A stretch of DNA of 64,000 nt. Origin: Amblyornis subalaris (lineage: Eukaryota; Chordata; Aves; Passeriformes; Ptilonorhynchidae). Of this stretch, positions 51,193 to 62,650 are shown one piece after another. How positions within the stretch are numbered: position 1 is the stretch's first letter; each line of letters starts with the position of its first letter. Location of the stretch: contig JACAXG010000007.1 of assembly GCA_018881555.1 (NCBI GenBank), positions 16,721,235 to 16,785,234 of the forward strand, in the 5' to 3' direction. The notes under the pieces were generated by a model. It ran no database searches. It had not been told where the DNA came from and saw only the letters and a list, made by a program, of their open reading frames with translations. The position numbers and the translations under genes are program-made.

Positions 51193-54100
51193 ATGTATCT
51201 GCAGCGTTAAATGCATACTAACCTGTTGTTTGTATCAAAGCCACCAGAAAGGATACTACAGAATGGATAATCATGGCACTCTCTTCAGATAAGTCATTTG
51301 CCACCTCATCTAGCAGGCCACTCCAATGAAGGATTAGCATTATTACAGGGAGTGGCACAGTGTTTGCAATAACATTTATGGGAAGGAAAAGAAACCAGCG
51401 ACACATATGATGGAGCTGTTCACTTCAACTTAAGTTCAAATGAAGTTCACATTACAATAACCTTGGAAGACAATCACTGCTTTTTGTTTCTCCACCATCA
51501 CTGAGCAAGCAGGAGAAAACAGAGAACCACCAGAACTCTTACAAACACAGTGAAGATCAAAATGCACCAGGGGGGTAGATTATGTCTACGTACCAGTCCT
51601 CACTGGAGTGAGCTGACCATTAGCACAGCATCATATCTCACACCTCTGGGTACTCCACAGTCCACAACCACTTTACCTGGAGATGAAACAGGCCATGCTC
51701 ACACAATCACTTCATTGATCGACGCGGGGAAAGGAGGAGCCAGTCCTGCCATCTTTCCACACTTCATTCTTGTGGCCAAACAGCAAATCAATAAAACTGA
51801 CCTAGAGGAGAGAGTTCTCAGCCAGATCTGGTAACTGACTGCCACCAGTCCACTGAAGCTGCATTAACACGCTTGATTCTGTAGGCCTGTGCCAGCCTCA
51901 GCACTATGCAGCCTCCTGCTCTCATGTTGACACCAGAATCTGCAAGGCAGCTCACCAAAACCAATCCTGAAACCACTGCCAACCAAGCTGGGAAGTGGCC
52001 CTGCAACAGAAGCAGGTCCTCCTAAGCATCTGGAGATTAAAAAAAAATTTACTTAGGCAACAGTTCACATCCCCCCTTCATGGCATCAGAAAGAAAAAGA
52101 AACAAGAGAATGTTTGTGATGTCAAGCAATATTGATTAAAAATTGGACCTTAATTATTTTTTAACTGCAATCATATTTTATATTTATATATACATTTTAT
52201 AGTCTTCACAAGATAGATGGCTGAATTTTCATCTAGAAATTAANTGGATAACTGCTTGGAAAAGAGGAATTCTAATTTGAAAAGTCTTACCCCTTCTTTT
52301 TAAAGTCTTGTGATTATATATTTAATTATTGTTGGACCGACTGAATTCACACATTCCTTTAGACATATACGCACGTAAACTGGCAGTCAGGAAGACAACT
52401 GTGAAATGCTATCTTTTACCCACATGGAATAGTGAACCTTTCTAGTTTTATATTTAAGTGGCAAAACTAAAATAAAAAATCTGAAAGCCTTGCTCCATGC
52501 ATAGCAGAACACCTCAGAATACTCCCAGCTGAGAGGTGCCCAGGATACTTGACAACCCTCCTCCTCATTACCTGGTAGGACCGAATGTTTTGAACTGTCC
52601 CCATGTCCAAATTCTGTTCTCCAGCCTCCAATCACATGGCATTGCAGAGACAAACCTCAGAGAGACCTTCCACAAAGTGACACAGGTAATTGCAGCATAG
52701 CATGAAGCAACAAAACCCTTCCATACATTATCTGTGAGCTTTTTCCTCAGTGTCTCTGCTTCTATATACAAACCACTTACAGCACATAGAGGGAACTCCT
52801 TTCAAGCTCTTTTTAAATCACAGCTCATTGGAAAACAAAATGTAGGAGAAGAGATGCAGTTCAGTGAGAGGGAAGCACAGAGAACCCAGCCTCACAAGGG
52901 TGAATTTATGCCCCACACACGGGTACATAAAGCAAAGGTATCCAACAGGGAGAACCTGTGGTGCAGGCTCTGACAAAAGGACAGGCACCAGGTGGATGTG
53001 CTTGGGGTGACATCCCACACACAGCACTGCTGCACCTTCGCTTGGGGCACCAGAGCTCAGCTGAGCCTGCCCTCTTGTCACAGAGAAAATCCTGACACAA
53101 AATAACATTCCACGGCATGGAAGATTTGCCTGTAAATCAACATAAATTAAGCTGGACTTTCATCAAACATAATCTATTAACACTAGGAAACACTCAGCAG
53201 GTTCAGTTACTGCAAGCATCCTTGCAGTGTCATTTACATCATACTCATTGCCCTCTATCAGGAGCTTACTAGAGCTATGATAGCAGACATACTCAGCTTT
53301 TAACTCTTCAACACTATGTTCAAGAAAACAAAACAGAAGTCTCTATGAACCCAAAATACTACTCATATCTAAAGATATCTAAGTCTTCTTTTAATGCTTT
53401 CTTTGACTTCAATATCACAAAGAAGGACAAACACTTTTAGAAATAATGTTACTTGCTTATTGAGGAGAAACAGAACCTATTGAAGCAGAAGTTCCTACAA
53501 TTCTTTGACTTTTTTTTTGCAAGAAGTTTCACTGTTGGCAAAACCAGGTAGCAACAGGTACAGGATAGGTACACAAAGTGTTTTCATAATATTTATTTGC
53601 TTTGCTGCAAAAGGAAAAAAAGCTCTTCCATCACTACACATCAGGAACTTTGCTTGAAATGGTTTTCAATATAATTTGATGTAATGGACTCTTCACTAGG
53701 AGCAGAGGGATTTTCAAGGCCTGGAAGAGCCATATTGATTTTTCCCAGTTCTGTGGAAAATTGACAGTTCATTCATAAGATCCTCTGTGTGTGATGAAAT
53801 ACCTATTCTAAATGCTGTCCAGAGGAAAGTGACTGGAAAGCTGAAACATTAGCTGAAGAATCTGATGTGGAGACTACTGCGTATTAAAATAAATACTGCT
53901 ACAGCCATTTGCCTCGTTGAGTTTATAAAGCTAAAGGAGTATGATCTGACTGTTTTTAGCATCTCTGCAAGTCAGGCCATCTGGAGGTTATATGAGATCA
54001 CACTGAGTCAGAGTTTGATACCAAATCAAGCACCCCTGACTGCAAGCCTCAGTGTGGCAGTGACATTTTTANATGCCAGCATACGGAGAAGGCTGAACTG

Positions 54101-54249
54101 CTCTAGATGTCCATGTGTGTTACAGAAGAAGCTACACTGAGCACTGTGCCGACACTGACATCCACCCACACCAACCCTTACACCTGTACGAAACACCACT
54201 GAAATCAAGGAAAATCGGTATCCACAGTGAAGCACATGTGAGAGACTGG

Positions 54250-54950
54250 AAGGATTGCTGGCTCAAAACATTTTAGGTGCTATGGGTGGGGGAAGGGGCA
54301 GGTCAGGCCTTGCTCTGGTGAGGCAATGCCCTGCTTTGCACACACACATTCCCCTGGGCCTCTACCCCAGCCCCACATTGGTCACCAATCCCTGCCACAC
54401 CACAAGCAATGCTTCACACCCCACCCTGGAGCCCCAATCCACCCCCAGAGTGGCTGTGTGATCCTAAGTTCAACCTGTGGGAAGGGCCCAGGAAAGCCAA
54501 GGGGTACTGAAACCAAAGCATGAGGCAAGCATGTCTTGGTCCTACCTTCTCTTGGAACTTTTATCAGCTGAACACTGCTGGAACCAGGAGTGGTAGCTAT
54601 GCTTGTTCTCTTCTATATCTTTTCTGTCTTTCTCTCTTCTTCTTTCTTCTTTTAATTCTCTCTTTTCAGAGTTTTGAGTAACTTAAAATCAGACAGGCTT
54701 GGAGTTTGCTAAGTAGAATGGGCTAAGTCACTGCTTTGTGAAGTGTTTTATGTTGATTGAAAGCTGCTCTAAACTTTTGCCGAAGTTGTCTGATTTTCTG
54801 AAGTTACCAGTGAAGTTTTGCTGTTTTGACCCCTTAGGAATATCTTGTAGGTGTTTTCTCTGTGCATCTAACTCGGAGTACATGAAAAACCATAAGCCCT
54901 GTCAGGAGTCTCATCAAGCGAGAGGTTTTTGGTGGCCTACATGACAAGAC
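54250..54950 (+). mobile_element. Probable degenerate ERV LTR-like repeat
   Basis: A GC-richer block ('ggcaggtcaggccttgctct', 'gaagggcccaggaaagccaa') is followed by a long CT-rich tract (54605-54667) and then 'cttaaaatcagacaggcttg', 'cgaagttgtctgattttctg' and 'tttgctgttttgacccctta'. The arrangement and several blocks feel like a recurrent avian LTR. I could not locate clear TG...CA ends or a target-site duplication, and no retroviral coding sequence adjoins. Its composition differs sharply from the flanking intron. It could also be another interspersed repeat. Confidence 0.45.
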
Positions 54951-56076
54951 AGGATATTTTGTGGCAGGAGCAGCAGCACAATCACAAAAAATGGGATGTT
55001 TTCCAAACTCACATGATAGTACAATGAAAAAGAACAAATAGATTATTCTTTACTGATTTAAGGCCTAACATATTCCTGGATTTTGTACTGTAAAATTGTC
55101 ATGAAATGCAATCCAGTACGTTCATTAAAAAATGGATAAGCTTTTTTTGGTTTAATTCTTTACTGCATAGTAACAATATTTGCTAATTTTTACTGAGAAA
55201 CGGACAGAAACGGCACAAGAATACAAAGTCACTATGAAATTCTAGCTAATGGAAAAGTCAGATATTAAGAAGTTTAAAATATTACCATACTGGGATGCAC
55301 TTTTATGGCTCATGCTGACAGTGACTTCCAGGTCATCTCTAACAGAGCTGGGTTACTTCATGAGCCATTCAGCTTCTTGCTCCCTTGTCTACATCAATAA
55401 AACAATTACAGTCCTGTTGACAGGCTACTAGCCATGCATTTGAGAGATGTGCTGCGTATTGTGGGCAAACCAAAGTATGTAGACTGATTCTATGCTACAG
55501 CACTATAGCTTAAGACTAGAATTTCCTAAATGGCAGAACTAGACCTAAAAAAACTATTTTTTTGGGTCAAAAATATTTTCTCTCACCTCCAGCTTTAATT
55601 GAAAGCAAAACACTATATTCTAAATGCTTATAGCAAATCTTCACAGGTTACTGCTTTTGGTTAATGGAGGATAAACTGCTGAAATAGCCAGCCTGAGCAC
55701 TTAACAACACATCAGCTTCTTGCTCCAAATTTATAACTTGTAGTAGCCCTGGTGCCAAAATCAGTTTATAATGCTTTTTCAACACAGACTTCAAAAAGTC
55801 TATTTGTAGGAAAGGGACTCAAAAGAAAACGAAGGGATGTTTGACCGTAAGCTCAATTTTCTCATTCTCTACTAATCATTAACTTGCATCTTACAGAGTT
55901 TAAGGAGTAAAGAATTAAAATTCACTAAGAAGCACATCAGGATTATTGTAATCTATAGAACTAAACCTTAGAGAGCATTTTTAAATAACAGATTAGATAC
56001 ACACTTTCAAACTCCTGCCCACTGGAGAGGACAGAGAAGTTCCTTACATTTTTCTTCTTACTACTCTCCACACAAA

Positions 56077-56138
56077 AACAAAANAAACAAACAAACAAAA
56101 AAAAAAACCCTTCCTCTCCCTGTCCCAAAAAAAAAAAA
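56077..56138. repeat. A-rich / CAAA simple repeat
   Basis: ACAAAAACAAAA, then (CAAA)n and an A11 run, a C/T-rich spacer, and a second A12 run. This is low-complexity sequence. Confidence 0.8.
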
Positions 56139-56792
56139 CTTTCTCTCCCACATTTTCCATCTGAAAATTATCCTACATNCATTGCACATGGTATGTCATT
56201 TTTTGTTTGTTTACCATCCACCTGGAAATTTTAAAAAAAGCCTTTCTTCCCCGGAGCAGCTCATGCTTGCCTTCCCTACATGCCTATTCTATCATACACT
56301 GCAGTTGAATATGTGCATACGTAATNCATCCATCAAAAAGTTTACAGTGAAAAGACTGCCTTATTAGGTAGCACCTTCACCTTCTAACTGAATGTTGCAG
56401 AACACAGATTTGTTGCCTTTATTAGGTAAACATTATCAACATGCAAAAATGGCAATGGGATTAGGACCAATGGCAACCGCTTTTCGCACACACAAATATT
56501 CATAAGATGTTCACTTGCAGAACTATTCTGTTGGGGCTGCCTGTACTCTGGGTGCCTTTCCATGTATCAGCTGTTCCCTGACTGGGACACTAAAGATTCA
56601 AAACTGACTCTTCATACTTTGAGATAGATGTGCCACCACGAAAAACTTACTGTGACAATTCAATCAAGGTGGAAGACTGGTGTATATTCACCCAACTCAC
56701 CTTTAACACAGAAGGAAAGTATGTAAGCTGCATATGATAGTTCCAGTAATATTCTCTTGAAGTACATTGACATGAAACAGGAGAAGTCTCAC

Positions 56793-56816
56793 AATCAATC
56801 AATCAATCAATCAATC
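56793..56816. repeat. (AATC)6 microsatellite
   Basis: Six perfect tandem AATC units. It is a likely polymorphic tetranucleotide marker. Confidence 0.97.
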
Positions 56817-59800
56817 ACAATAGGTTTTCTCTAGTTGTCTTATGCTTCTTCAATCTTTTAGAAACTAGAAACATCAAATAACTTAAAATAGTAACACATT
56901 TACAAACACCTAATTTTGACAAAACAAATATTTATGAGAAAGGAAATAGTTTCATCCATGTTCCTCAACATCCATCATGTTTCTTTTTTATTACCAATGA
57001 TGCAGCCTACCACAAAGTTATGAGGGAACCCAGGGCAAGGAAAATTTTTATTCTAAGAATGACCTCTACAAATCTGAAGCAAATCCCCTGAAGCCAGCAG
57101 TTACTACATTTTTATATGCATTTGAAAGACTGAGGCTACATCTGCTTCAAGAGACACTGAGGAATTCAAGAATCCCAACCTCACAATAATACATCTATTT
57201 CGTCAATAAACACACCACCGCCTTTCACTGTTAAAAAACAGTGGAGGACTTGCCCAAAACAAGCATTGTTCTGTTTCTGGCAAGAGCACTCGTGGAATGC
57301 TTAGCTNTGCTTCATCTGTGCCATGAAAAATGCAAAAGAAAAAAGAAAAGTCATTTGATCATAAAACGGGGAGGGGAGGGAAATGAACAGAATGCTTCCA
57401 CTTCCACTGCAAGGACATGTTCCCAATGCAAACTTTTTAAAGATCAAATGCTATAGAATGCATTTGAAAATTGCATGGAACAAGCTTCACATTGATTTGT
57501 TTAGGGTTTTTTTTTTTTTTAACCACTGTGGCAAGGAAAAAATTACATAATCAAAACTTCCTTGCGGATATCTGAAAACCAGCTGACATCAGAGAATTAT
57601 CTTCTCCCCCTTTGAAAACAAACTATCAGCAATGTACAGAATTTAATAAGCGATCTATTGGTTGCCCTTTAAAGGTCAGTGCACTTGTCCAACACTTTTC
57701 CTGTAACACACTTACATAACCTTATTTTCTTTCCACTACCTCTCTGGAATTCAGAAGACTATCTAGATTCCCATATGGTTGCCATCAAAAACAGCAGATG
57801 CCAAGCAAATCAAAACACAAGTTATGACTTGTAATATGCTGATGTATCATAATTGCAGCATATCTCATAACTTACCGTGAATCACCAGATGAAGCAAAAG
57901 TTTCTGAGGTGTCAGTGCTTTTTATACATCTTTCCAATTAAACCAGGGTCAATGGAATCAAGCATGTATTGAAATTTATATTTAATAGTATGTATCCACC
58001 GTTTCCATCAAGTATAAAAAAGCACAGAGAGCNATTTAAAACAGCTCTGGAAATTCAAAGTCAGCCTAAAACTGTCTTAGCAACGTGAGGGGGTAAGAGA
58101 GGGAAATAGTTGCCTTTCGTGAAGCAGGGTGGCCTACTTTGACCTTCTGCACCATACCTTTGACATCATTCTACATAGAAGCCAAAGGGAGAAGGGTGAA
58201 AGACGCATTGTTTGTTTGCTTTCTTTAGGTACAGCAATCTGTTCTCTGTTACTTTATATTACAGCTTTCTGCTTTATCTAGANCAAAACAGAAAAGCTCA
58301 TGAAAAGCACTGTCTATTCCACCAGCTGCCAGCCAGAAAGGCAGCAAACAAACCATGTGGTGCTTTTCCACAGGCACGATGTCAGGCGAGCTACAGCACA
58401 GGTGTGTGCCCCGGGAACAACCAGCAGGGCAGCAGCTGAGCAGTGCAAAAGGAAGCACAGCACCGAGTTCCAGCTTTAGGTTTAGACGGAGTTGTGCCTA
58501 TTCTCTGTTCCTAAATCTTGCTTTGGTGACTGCCCAATGAGCTTTCCTTTTCCACGACAGCAGAGTAGTCTCATAAAACAAGCTTTTCTGAACAAACACT
58601 TCCAGTGTATTAACCATTCAAACACTGAATTTCCGAAATAAATTAAGAAATTAAGCCTGTAAATATATCTAGAACATTAATTATGCATAGACTCATCAGA
58701 TAATATTGTCTTCTACAAGAGTCTGAAACACAGATTTAAGCAAGAATACATTACCTGGGTGATGCCAGCCTGAGAACTATCTCCTAAAAGGCATCCTGTC
58801 ACCTTTAGTCACAACTACACACAGAGCAGTGGAGTGCAACTTTCCCATATTCATTATCCTAATTTCATCATGGTTTTTAAAGCATGAAATACCTGACCAG
58901 TACAAAACAAAAAAAGACAAAAGGATCTGGTAATTTATTTTGCCCATATTCTGTGGCATTTAAAGCCTCAGATTTTTTGTAATAACTTCAGTTAAAGCAG
59001 CTAGTACAATCGTTTCCCACATAATTTCAGTAGATCTGTAATATTCCTCTATTCAAGGCACTGACAATTTTCTTGTCAAAATTATTACTCTTCCAACTCA
59101 GTTCTCTTTATTTTTAGGCCATTGTTTTATGATGTAGAATAGAGTATTTTCCTACTTGTTTACAATAACATTTTAAAAGGTTGTGTTAAAATCACTATAT
59201 AACAGTGCTCAGATAGGTCTAACAAGGTGTGCTACATAGCTCCCCCGTTTGCAAGATCCTGGAAAGCGTCATGGGGTTAATATGATGAACTCTTCATTAT
59301 TTCAATCTACCTACAATGACTACATTAGTGGCTATTCTTGATTATTCCCTTCTGTAAACAACCAACTGAATTTGCAATTTTCATTTACAGCTTTTCTGGC
59401 CTGGTTATTGAAGGGTTTGCTATTACTTAAATAAAAAACAACATTAAAGTGTATTCTACAAGAGTAACTGCCTATGTTTTCACTCCAAATCATGAGAGAC
59501 ACAGTAATAAATGCAGGCTTTCTCACAAAGAGATTACAATATTCTGAAGAAATGACTAAACTCTCATAAAGTGCTTGGTCTTTGTGAATTTCCAGAAGTT
59601 TAGCCAGGAACACAAATGAGACAATTAGCATTTTGCAAAAGAGGAAATCTGCAAGCAAGGGCCCCACATGAATCAAGTGGCAGACTGAGTGATATACAAC
59701 TATAGTTTTTCAGGCTTTCAGATTAGCATTCCAATAGTATAAAGCCTCTGGCTGGGTCAAATATCCTTTGGCCCATTCAGTTACAAGAGAGGCACACCTG

Positions 59801-60714
59801 CCATCACGCAGAAGCTGTGCTGCATCAGCCTCAGGAACACCGGAATGAGAAAAAGACTAATTACAGAAAACCTAAAACATACTGCTGCCCCACTAGCACC
59901 ATCCACACATTTCCCTTCAGGGAATAAAATGACGGAAATTACAGGATACACAGCTTCTCATACACTGAGAGTGCCTGAGAGAGAAAGTTAACATAGTTAC
60001 GTATATTTCACCAAATCTCCCTCTCTTAGTCCAAAGACACAGCACATGAGTGTTCCTTACACTACTTGCTCCCTGCTGAAAAATATCCATGTTCACAGCA
60101 ACANAGCGGAATCAAGACAAAAATTGGCAGAATCAAAACGAAAAAAAAATCAAAACCAGCCAAGTGAAAAGAACCATGGCAAACTCAATCACTGAAAAGT
60201 GGGCCAAGAGTACAATCAGAAGAGCTTGTAGGGTCAGAACACTACAAAGCTTGCTACCACTCATCTCCAGGGGTCGGTCTGGGGCCAAGTAAACACTGAC
60301 ATAAAACCAGTCAGCTTCGCTCTCGCAGCAAACGTTCTTGTTTAAGGAAAGGTATCACAGTATAAAAGTGTACTTAATCAAAACTCCCATCCTTTCAAAA
60401 CATCTTCTTCCGGTATCTTTATTCTCTAGGAACACAGACCTGAGGTTAGCTATGGATCCTTGCTATCCATGTAACCACCCTCTTCCGTTCTCACCAAGCC
60501 GACAATCAGGAGCTCAGCACTGCTTAGATTTCTCTCCTCTATTCTTCCCTACCTTCATCCATAACCTTCAGGTGGTGTTGGGCGTTTTTCCCCCCAATTC
60601 TCCTTTCTAATCCAAACGAGCCACCATACCAGATAGGTACTCAACTTGCTTCCAAAGCCTCTCAAAAACACATTCACACTACTTGGGTTCAATCCCTGTA
60701 CAGGCCATTTACAT

Positions 60715-60771
60715 AAGAGTTGGACTCGACGATCCTTGTGGGTCCCTTCCAACGCACAATGCTCTGTGACT
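60715..60771 (+). repeat. CR1 LINE 3' end (short)
   Basis: 'gagttggactcgacgatcct', 'tgtgggtcccttccaacgca' and 'atgctctgtgactg' match the last 55 bases or so of CR1. It is only about 1 kb from TSPAN5 exon 1, inside intron 1 and antisense to the gene. Confidence 0.85.
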
Positions 60772-61618
60772 GAGTTTGCGGATGTTTCTCATGGCTATGT
60801 AGAATATCTCACGGAAAGAGGGTTACTGTACATGTAAGAGCCTTGACCCGACTTTAACATTCTGTGCACTGTGAAGACCTCATCACTCACACGTGAGAAT
60901 GCTCAACCTTCCCGCTCTGTGGTTATGAAATTCGGCATGAACATCCAAAACCAGCTCCTTCTCTTTCAAATCCAACACCCTGAGAAGATGCTAGAAGTAC
61001 TGTTACATGCAGGTTACATTTCACTACACAGCTCTGCCTACTCCACAGCCGGTGGAGAATGGTGCAACAAGATACTGTGCAGGCAGATCAAGCAGCACAG
61101 CCAGGAATCCCAACAAATGCCCAAACAGGCCTCCTACGGGCTTGCACTTTAGGCATGGGTGGAAATACTGTTTCCCCCCTCCTCCATCCTATTATTGCTA
61201 CTACTACTATGTGTTAATAGCTAATCATAATAAACCTGTGCCATACGCAACTTCACCATTGAGAATTCATTAAACGGCACTGTGCACAGAACCTAAGATC
61301 TGATTCTTTTTATTATTTCCATCTACCAGGGATGGTAGCGTGAAAACATGCAGATCAATTCGTTCTCCAGGCCTGGGTGCTCCCCTCTTTTCCCACCACA
61401 AAGCAGAGGTGGGGGAAGAAAGGAGGGAGCAGGAAAAAAAGGAAAAGGGGGGGGGAGAGAAAGAAGGCACGAAAGCCCTTCGTACTTACAACAAAAGCAA
61501 TTAGCGCCGGAAGGGAAAAGGAACCGGCACCCTCGGGAGGTGGAGGAATGCAGCACCACAACTTGCCCGGGGAAGGGGATCGGAGGCGGTGGTACCCCTG
61601 GCCNCGCATCCGCACGCC

Positions 61619-61654
61619 ATCCAAAATCCCCCCACACCCCATCCAAAATCCCCC
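61619..61654. repeat. 22-bp tandem repeat just inside intron 1
   Basis: ATCCAAAATCCCCC occurs at 61619-61632 and again at 61641-61654, part of an imperfect 22-bp tandem duplication about 105-140 bases downstream of the exon 1 donor. Confidence 0.8.
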
Positions 61655-61758
61655 GCGGCCTCACGCCGGGCTGTCACACGTCCCGGTCGCTCCTTGCCGA
61701 GCCCAGCCCGGGAGCGGCGGCGGCCGGGGAGGAGGAGGTGGCAGAGGAAAACACTTAC

Positions 61759-61839
61759 CCAGAAAATGACATTGAAGCCGAAGATGAAATATTTGATGCA
61801 ACAACTGACTTCAGGCCCCTTGTAGTGCTTTCCGGACAT
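61759..61839 (-). CDS. TSPAN5: Tetraspanin-5, coding exon 1 (residues 1-27)
   Basis: Minus-strand translation from the ATG at 61839 begins MSGKHYKGPEVSCC and continues through IKYFIFGFNVIFW to Trp27. I recognise this as the N-terminus of tetraspanin-5. The paralogue TSPAN17 starts differently (PGKHQHF-like) and TSPAN14 is more divergent. The segment holds the short cytoplasmic tail, a Cys13-Cys14 pair of the kind palmitoylated in tetraspanins, and the first half of transmembrane helix 1 with the conserved polar Asn23. The exon ends after a complete codon (TGG) at 61759, followed by the donor GTAAGT (61758-61753). The ATG has A at -3, a good Kozak context. TSPAN5 is a TspanC8 tetraspanin that escorts and regulates the metalloprotease ADAM10, and so affects Notch cleavage (family knowledge). 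The full protein is about 268 residues, of which only 44 are encoded in this window. Confidence 0.97.
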
Positions 61840-61852
61840 CCTCTGCGCTCAT
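61811..61852 (-). other. Upstream ORF overlapping the TSPAN5 start
   Basis: An ATG at 61852, 13 bases before the TSPAN5 ATG and in a different frame, opens a 13-residue frame (MSAEDVRKALQGA) that ends at a TGA inside the TSPAN5 coding sequence. Its context is weak (T at -3), whereas the TSPAN5 ATG has A at -3, so leaky scanning would be expected. The DNA is certain. Whether the uORF is in the mature transcript depends on the start site, but at 13 bases this is very likely. Confidence 0.75.
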
Positions 61853-62010
61853 GAAGACGCTTTGCTCGCAGCCAGGGTGAGAACCAAAGGCGGGGGGGGC
61901 AAGGGGGGAATAAAAAAAAAATAAAAAGGAGCGGGGGAAGACTAGGAGGAGGGGGCTAGGAAGACTGGAAGGAGGTGGGGGCAAGACTACGAGGAGGGGT
62001 CCGGGGACGG
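61840..62010 (-). other. TSPAN5: Predicted TSPAN5 5' UTR with pyrimidine tract and 22-bp repeats
   Basis: In the mRNA sense this is a long C/T-rich stretch, including a run of Cs and a T10 run at 61870-61930. On the plus strand, a 22- or 23-bp unit beginning AAGACT is repeated three times (61938-61960, 61961-61982, 61983-62004) with G-rich ends. I treat it as 5' UTR because exon 1 carries the start codon and lies inside the CpG island. An alternative is that part of it is the 3' splice tract of an upstream non-coding exon. Confidence 0.55.
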
Positions 62011-62650
62011 CGCGGCGGGCAGGGCTCAAGGCCGGCTCCGCGCCGCGGGGAGATGCGGCAGGAGCGGCGCGGCGACGGGTCGGCTCCGACTTGCCGGGCG
62101 CCGGGGATGGCCGGCGAGCAGCTCCCACCTCCTCCTCCTCCTTCTCTTCTCCCGCATGGAGGAGGCCCCGGCTGCTCGCGGCGGGAGGCAGGAGAGAGCG
62201 AAAAGGAGCGGAGCGGAGCGGCGCGGCCGCCGGGAAAGGCGCCGAAGGGGGACGATGGGCCCGGGCAGAGGCCAGAGCCGTGCGCCCCCTCAGCGCCAAG
62301 GGCCGCCGCGCGTGCCCGCCCCGCGGCCTGATTGGCACCGCTCTCCGCCAATCCCCGCGCGGGGGCCGCCGGCCCTGTGGGCGGGGCGNGGGCGGCCCTG
62401 AGGCTCCGCCCGGCCGGGCGTGCCAGCCTGAGGGGCTCCAGCCCGGATCCCTCCAGGCTTCGTGCCTCCATCCATGCCTCCATCCCTCCGCTTCGACGGC
62501 CCGTGGTGACAAGCCCGGGGGATGGGCAGACAGCGAGGAGCATTGGAACACGGCTCCACAGCGGGAGGGCTGCCAGGAGGGCAGCACGGGTTCTGGGCTG
62601 GCTNCGGTGATGAGCAGGAGCGAGACCGTAATTGCACGGTGGAGGTTGTT

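Larger units (their letters stand above)
38661..54249. other. Intronic unique sequence with simple repeats
   Basis: No exon or RNA gene recognised over about 15.6 kb. It contains a perfect 12-bp tandem duplication AGCATACCCAGT (41307-41330), a palindrome GCAGCAGCTGCTGC (43877-43890), an A run near 44451-44464, a T21 run and an AT microsatellite. The 157-codon plus frame at 43735-44208 lies in a GC-raised, purine-rich patch and lacks any known domain. Region 48510-48580 resembles a very old amniote repeat (see findings). Confidence 0.5.
54951..60714. other. Intronic unique sequence with simple repeats
   Basis: AT-rich intron with no exon recognised. It contains an A/CAAA-rich stretch (56077-56138), an AATC microsatellite and a T run near 57509-57520. 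Open frames, including the 114-codon minus frame at 59332-59676, show no recognisable similarity. Confidence 0.55.
2824..61758 (-). other. TSPAN5: TSPAN5 intron 1, about 58.9 kb
   Basis: The intron spans from the exon 1 donor to the exon 2 acceptor, 58,935 bases, phase 0. It separates the two halves of transmembrane helix 1. I searched both strands for exon-like open frames with splice sites or recognisable protein similarity and found none, apart from degenerate CR1 reverse-transcriptase sequence. Long first introns are usual for this gene in vertebrates as I recall, and they often carry enhancers. The repeats and regulatory candidates within it are listed separately. Confidence 0.93.
61500..62650. 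promoter_or_regulatory. TSPAN5: CpG island and TSPAN5 promoter region
   Basis: A dense CpG and GC-rich block begins in the first 250 bases of intron 1, covers exon 1 and the predicted 5' UTR, and fades at about 62650. The core at 62320-62415 holds ATTGG (62331-62335, a CCAAT box on the minus strand), CCAAT (62348-62352, plus strand), GGGCGGGGC (62379-62387) and CTCCGCCCGG (62404-62413), which look like NF-Y and Sp1-type sites. No TATA box is evident. The transcription start for TSPAN5 is expected at a lower coordinate than these motifs, but it cannot be placed from sequence alone. Confidence 0.85.

Noticed and set aside
61348..61854. 168-codon plus-strand frame over exon 1
   Set aside because: Antisense shadow of the TSPAN5 exon plus GC-rich flanks, with no known domain.
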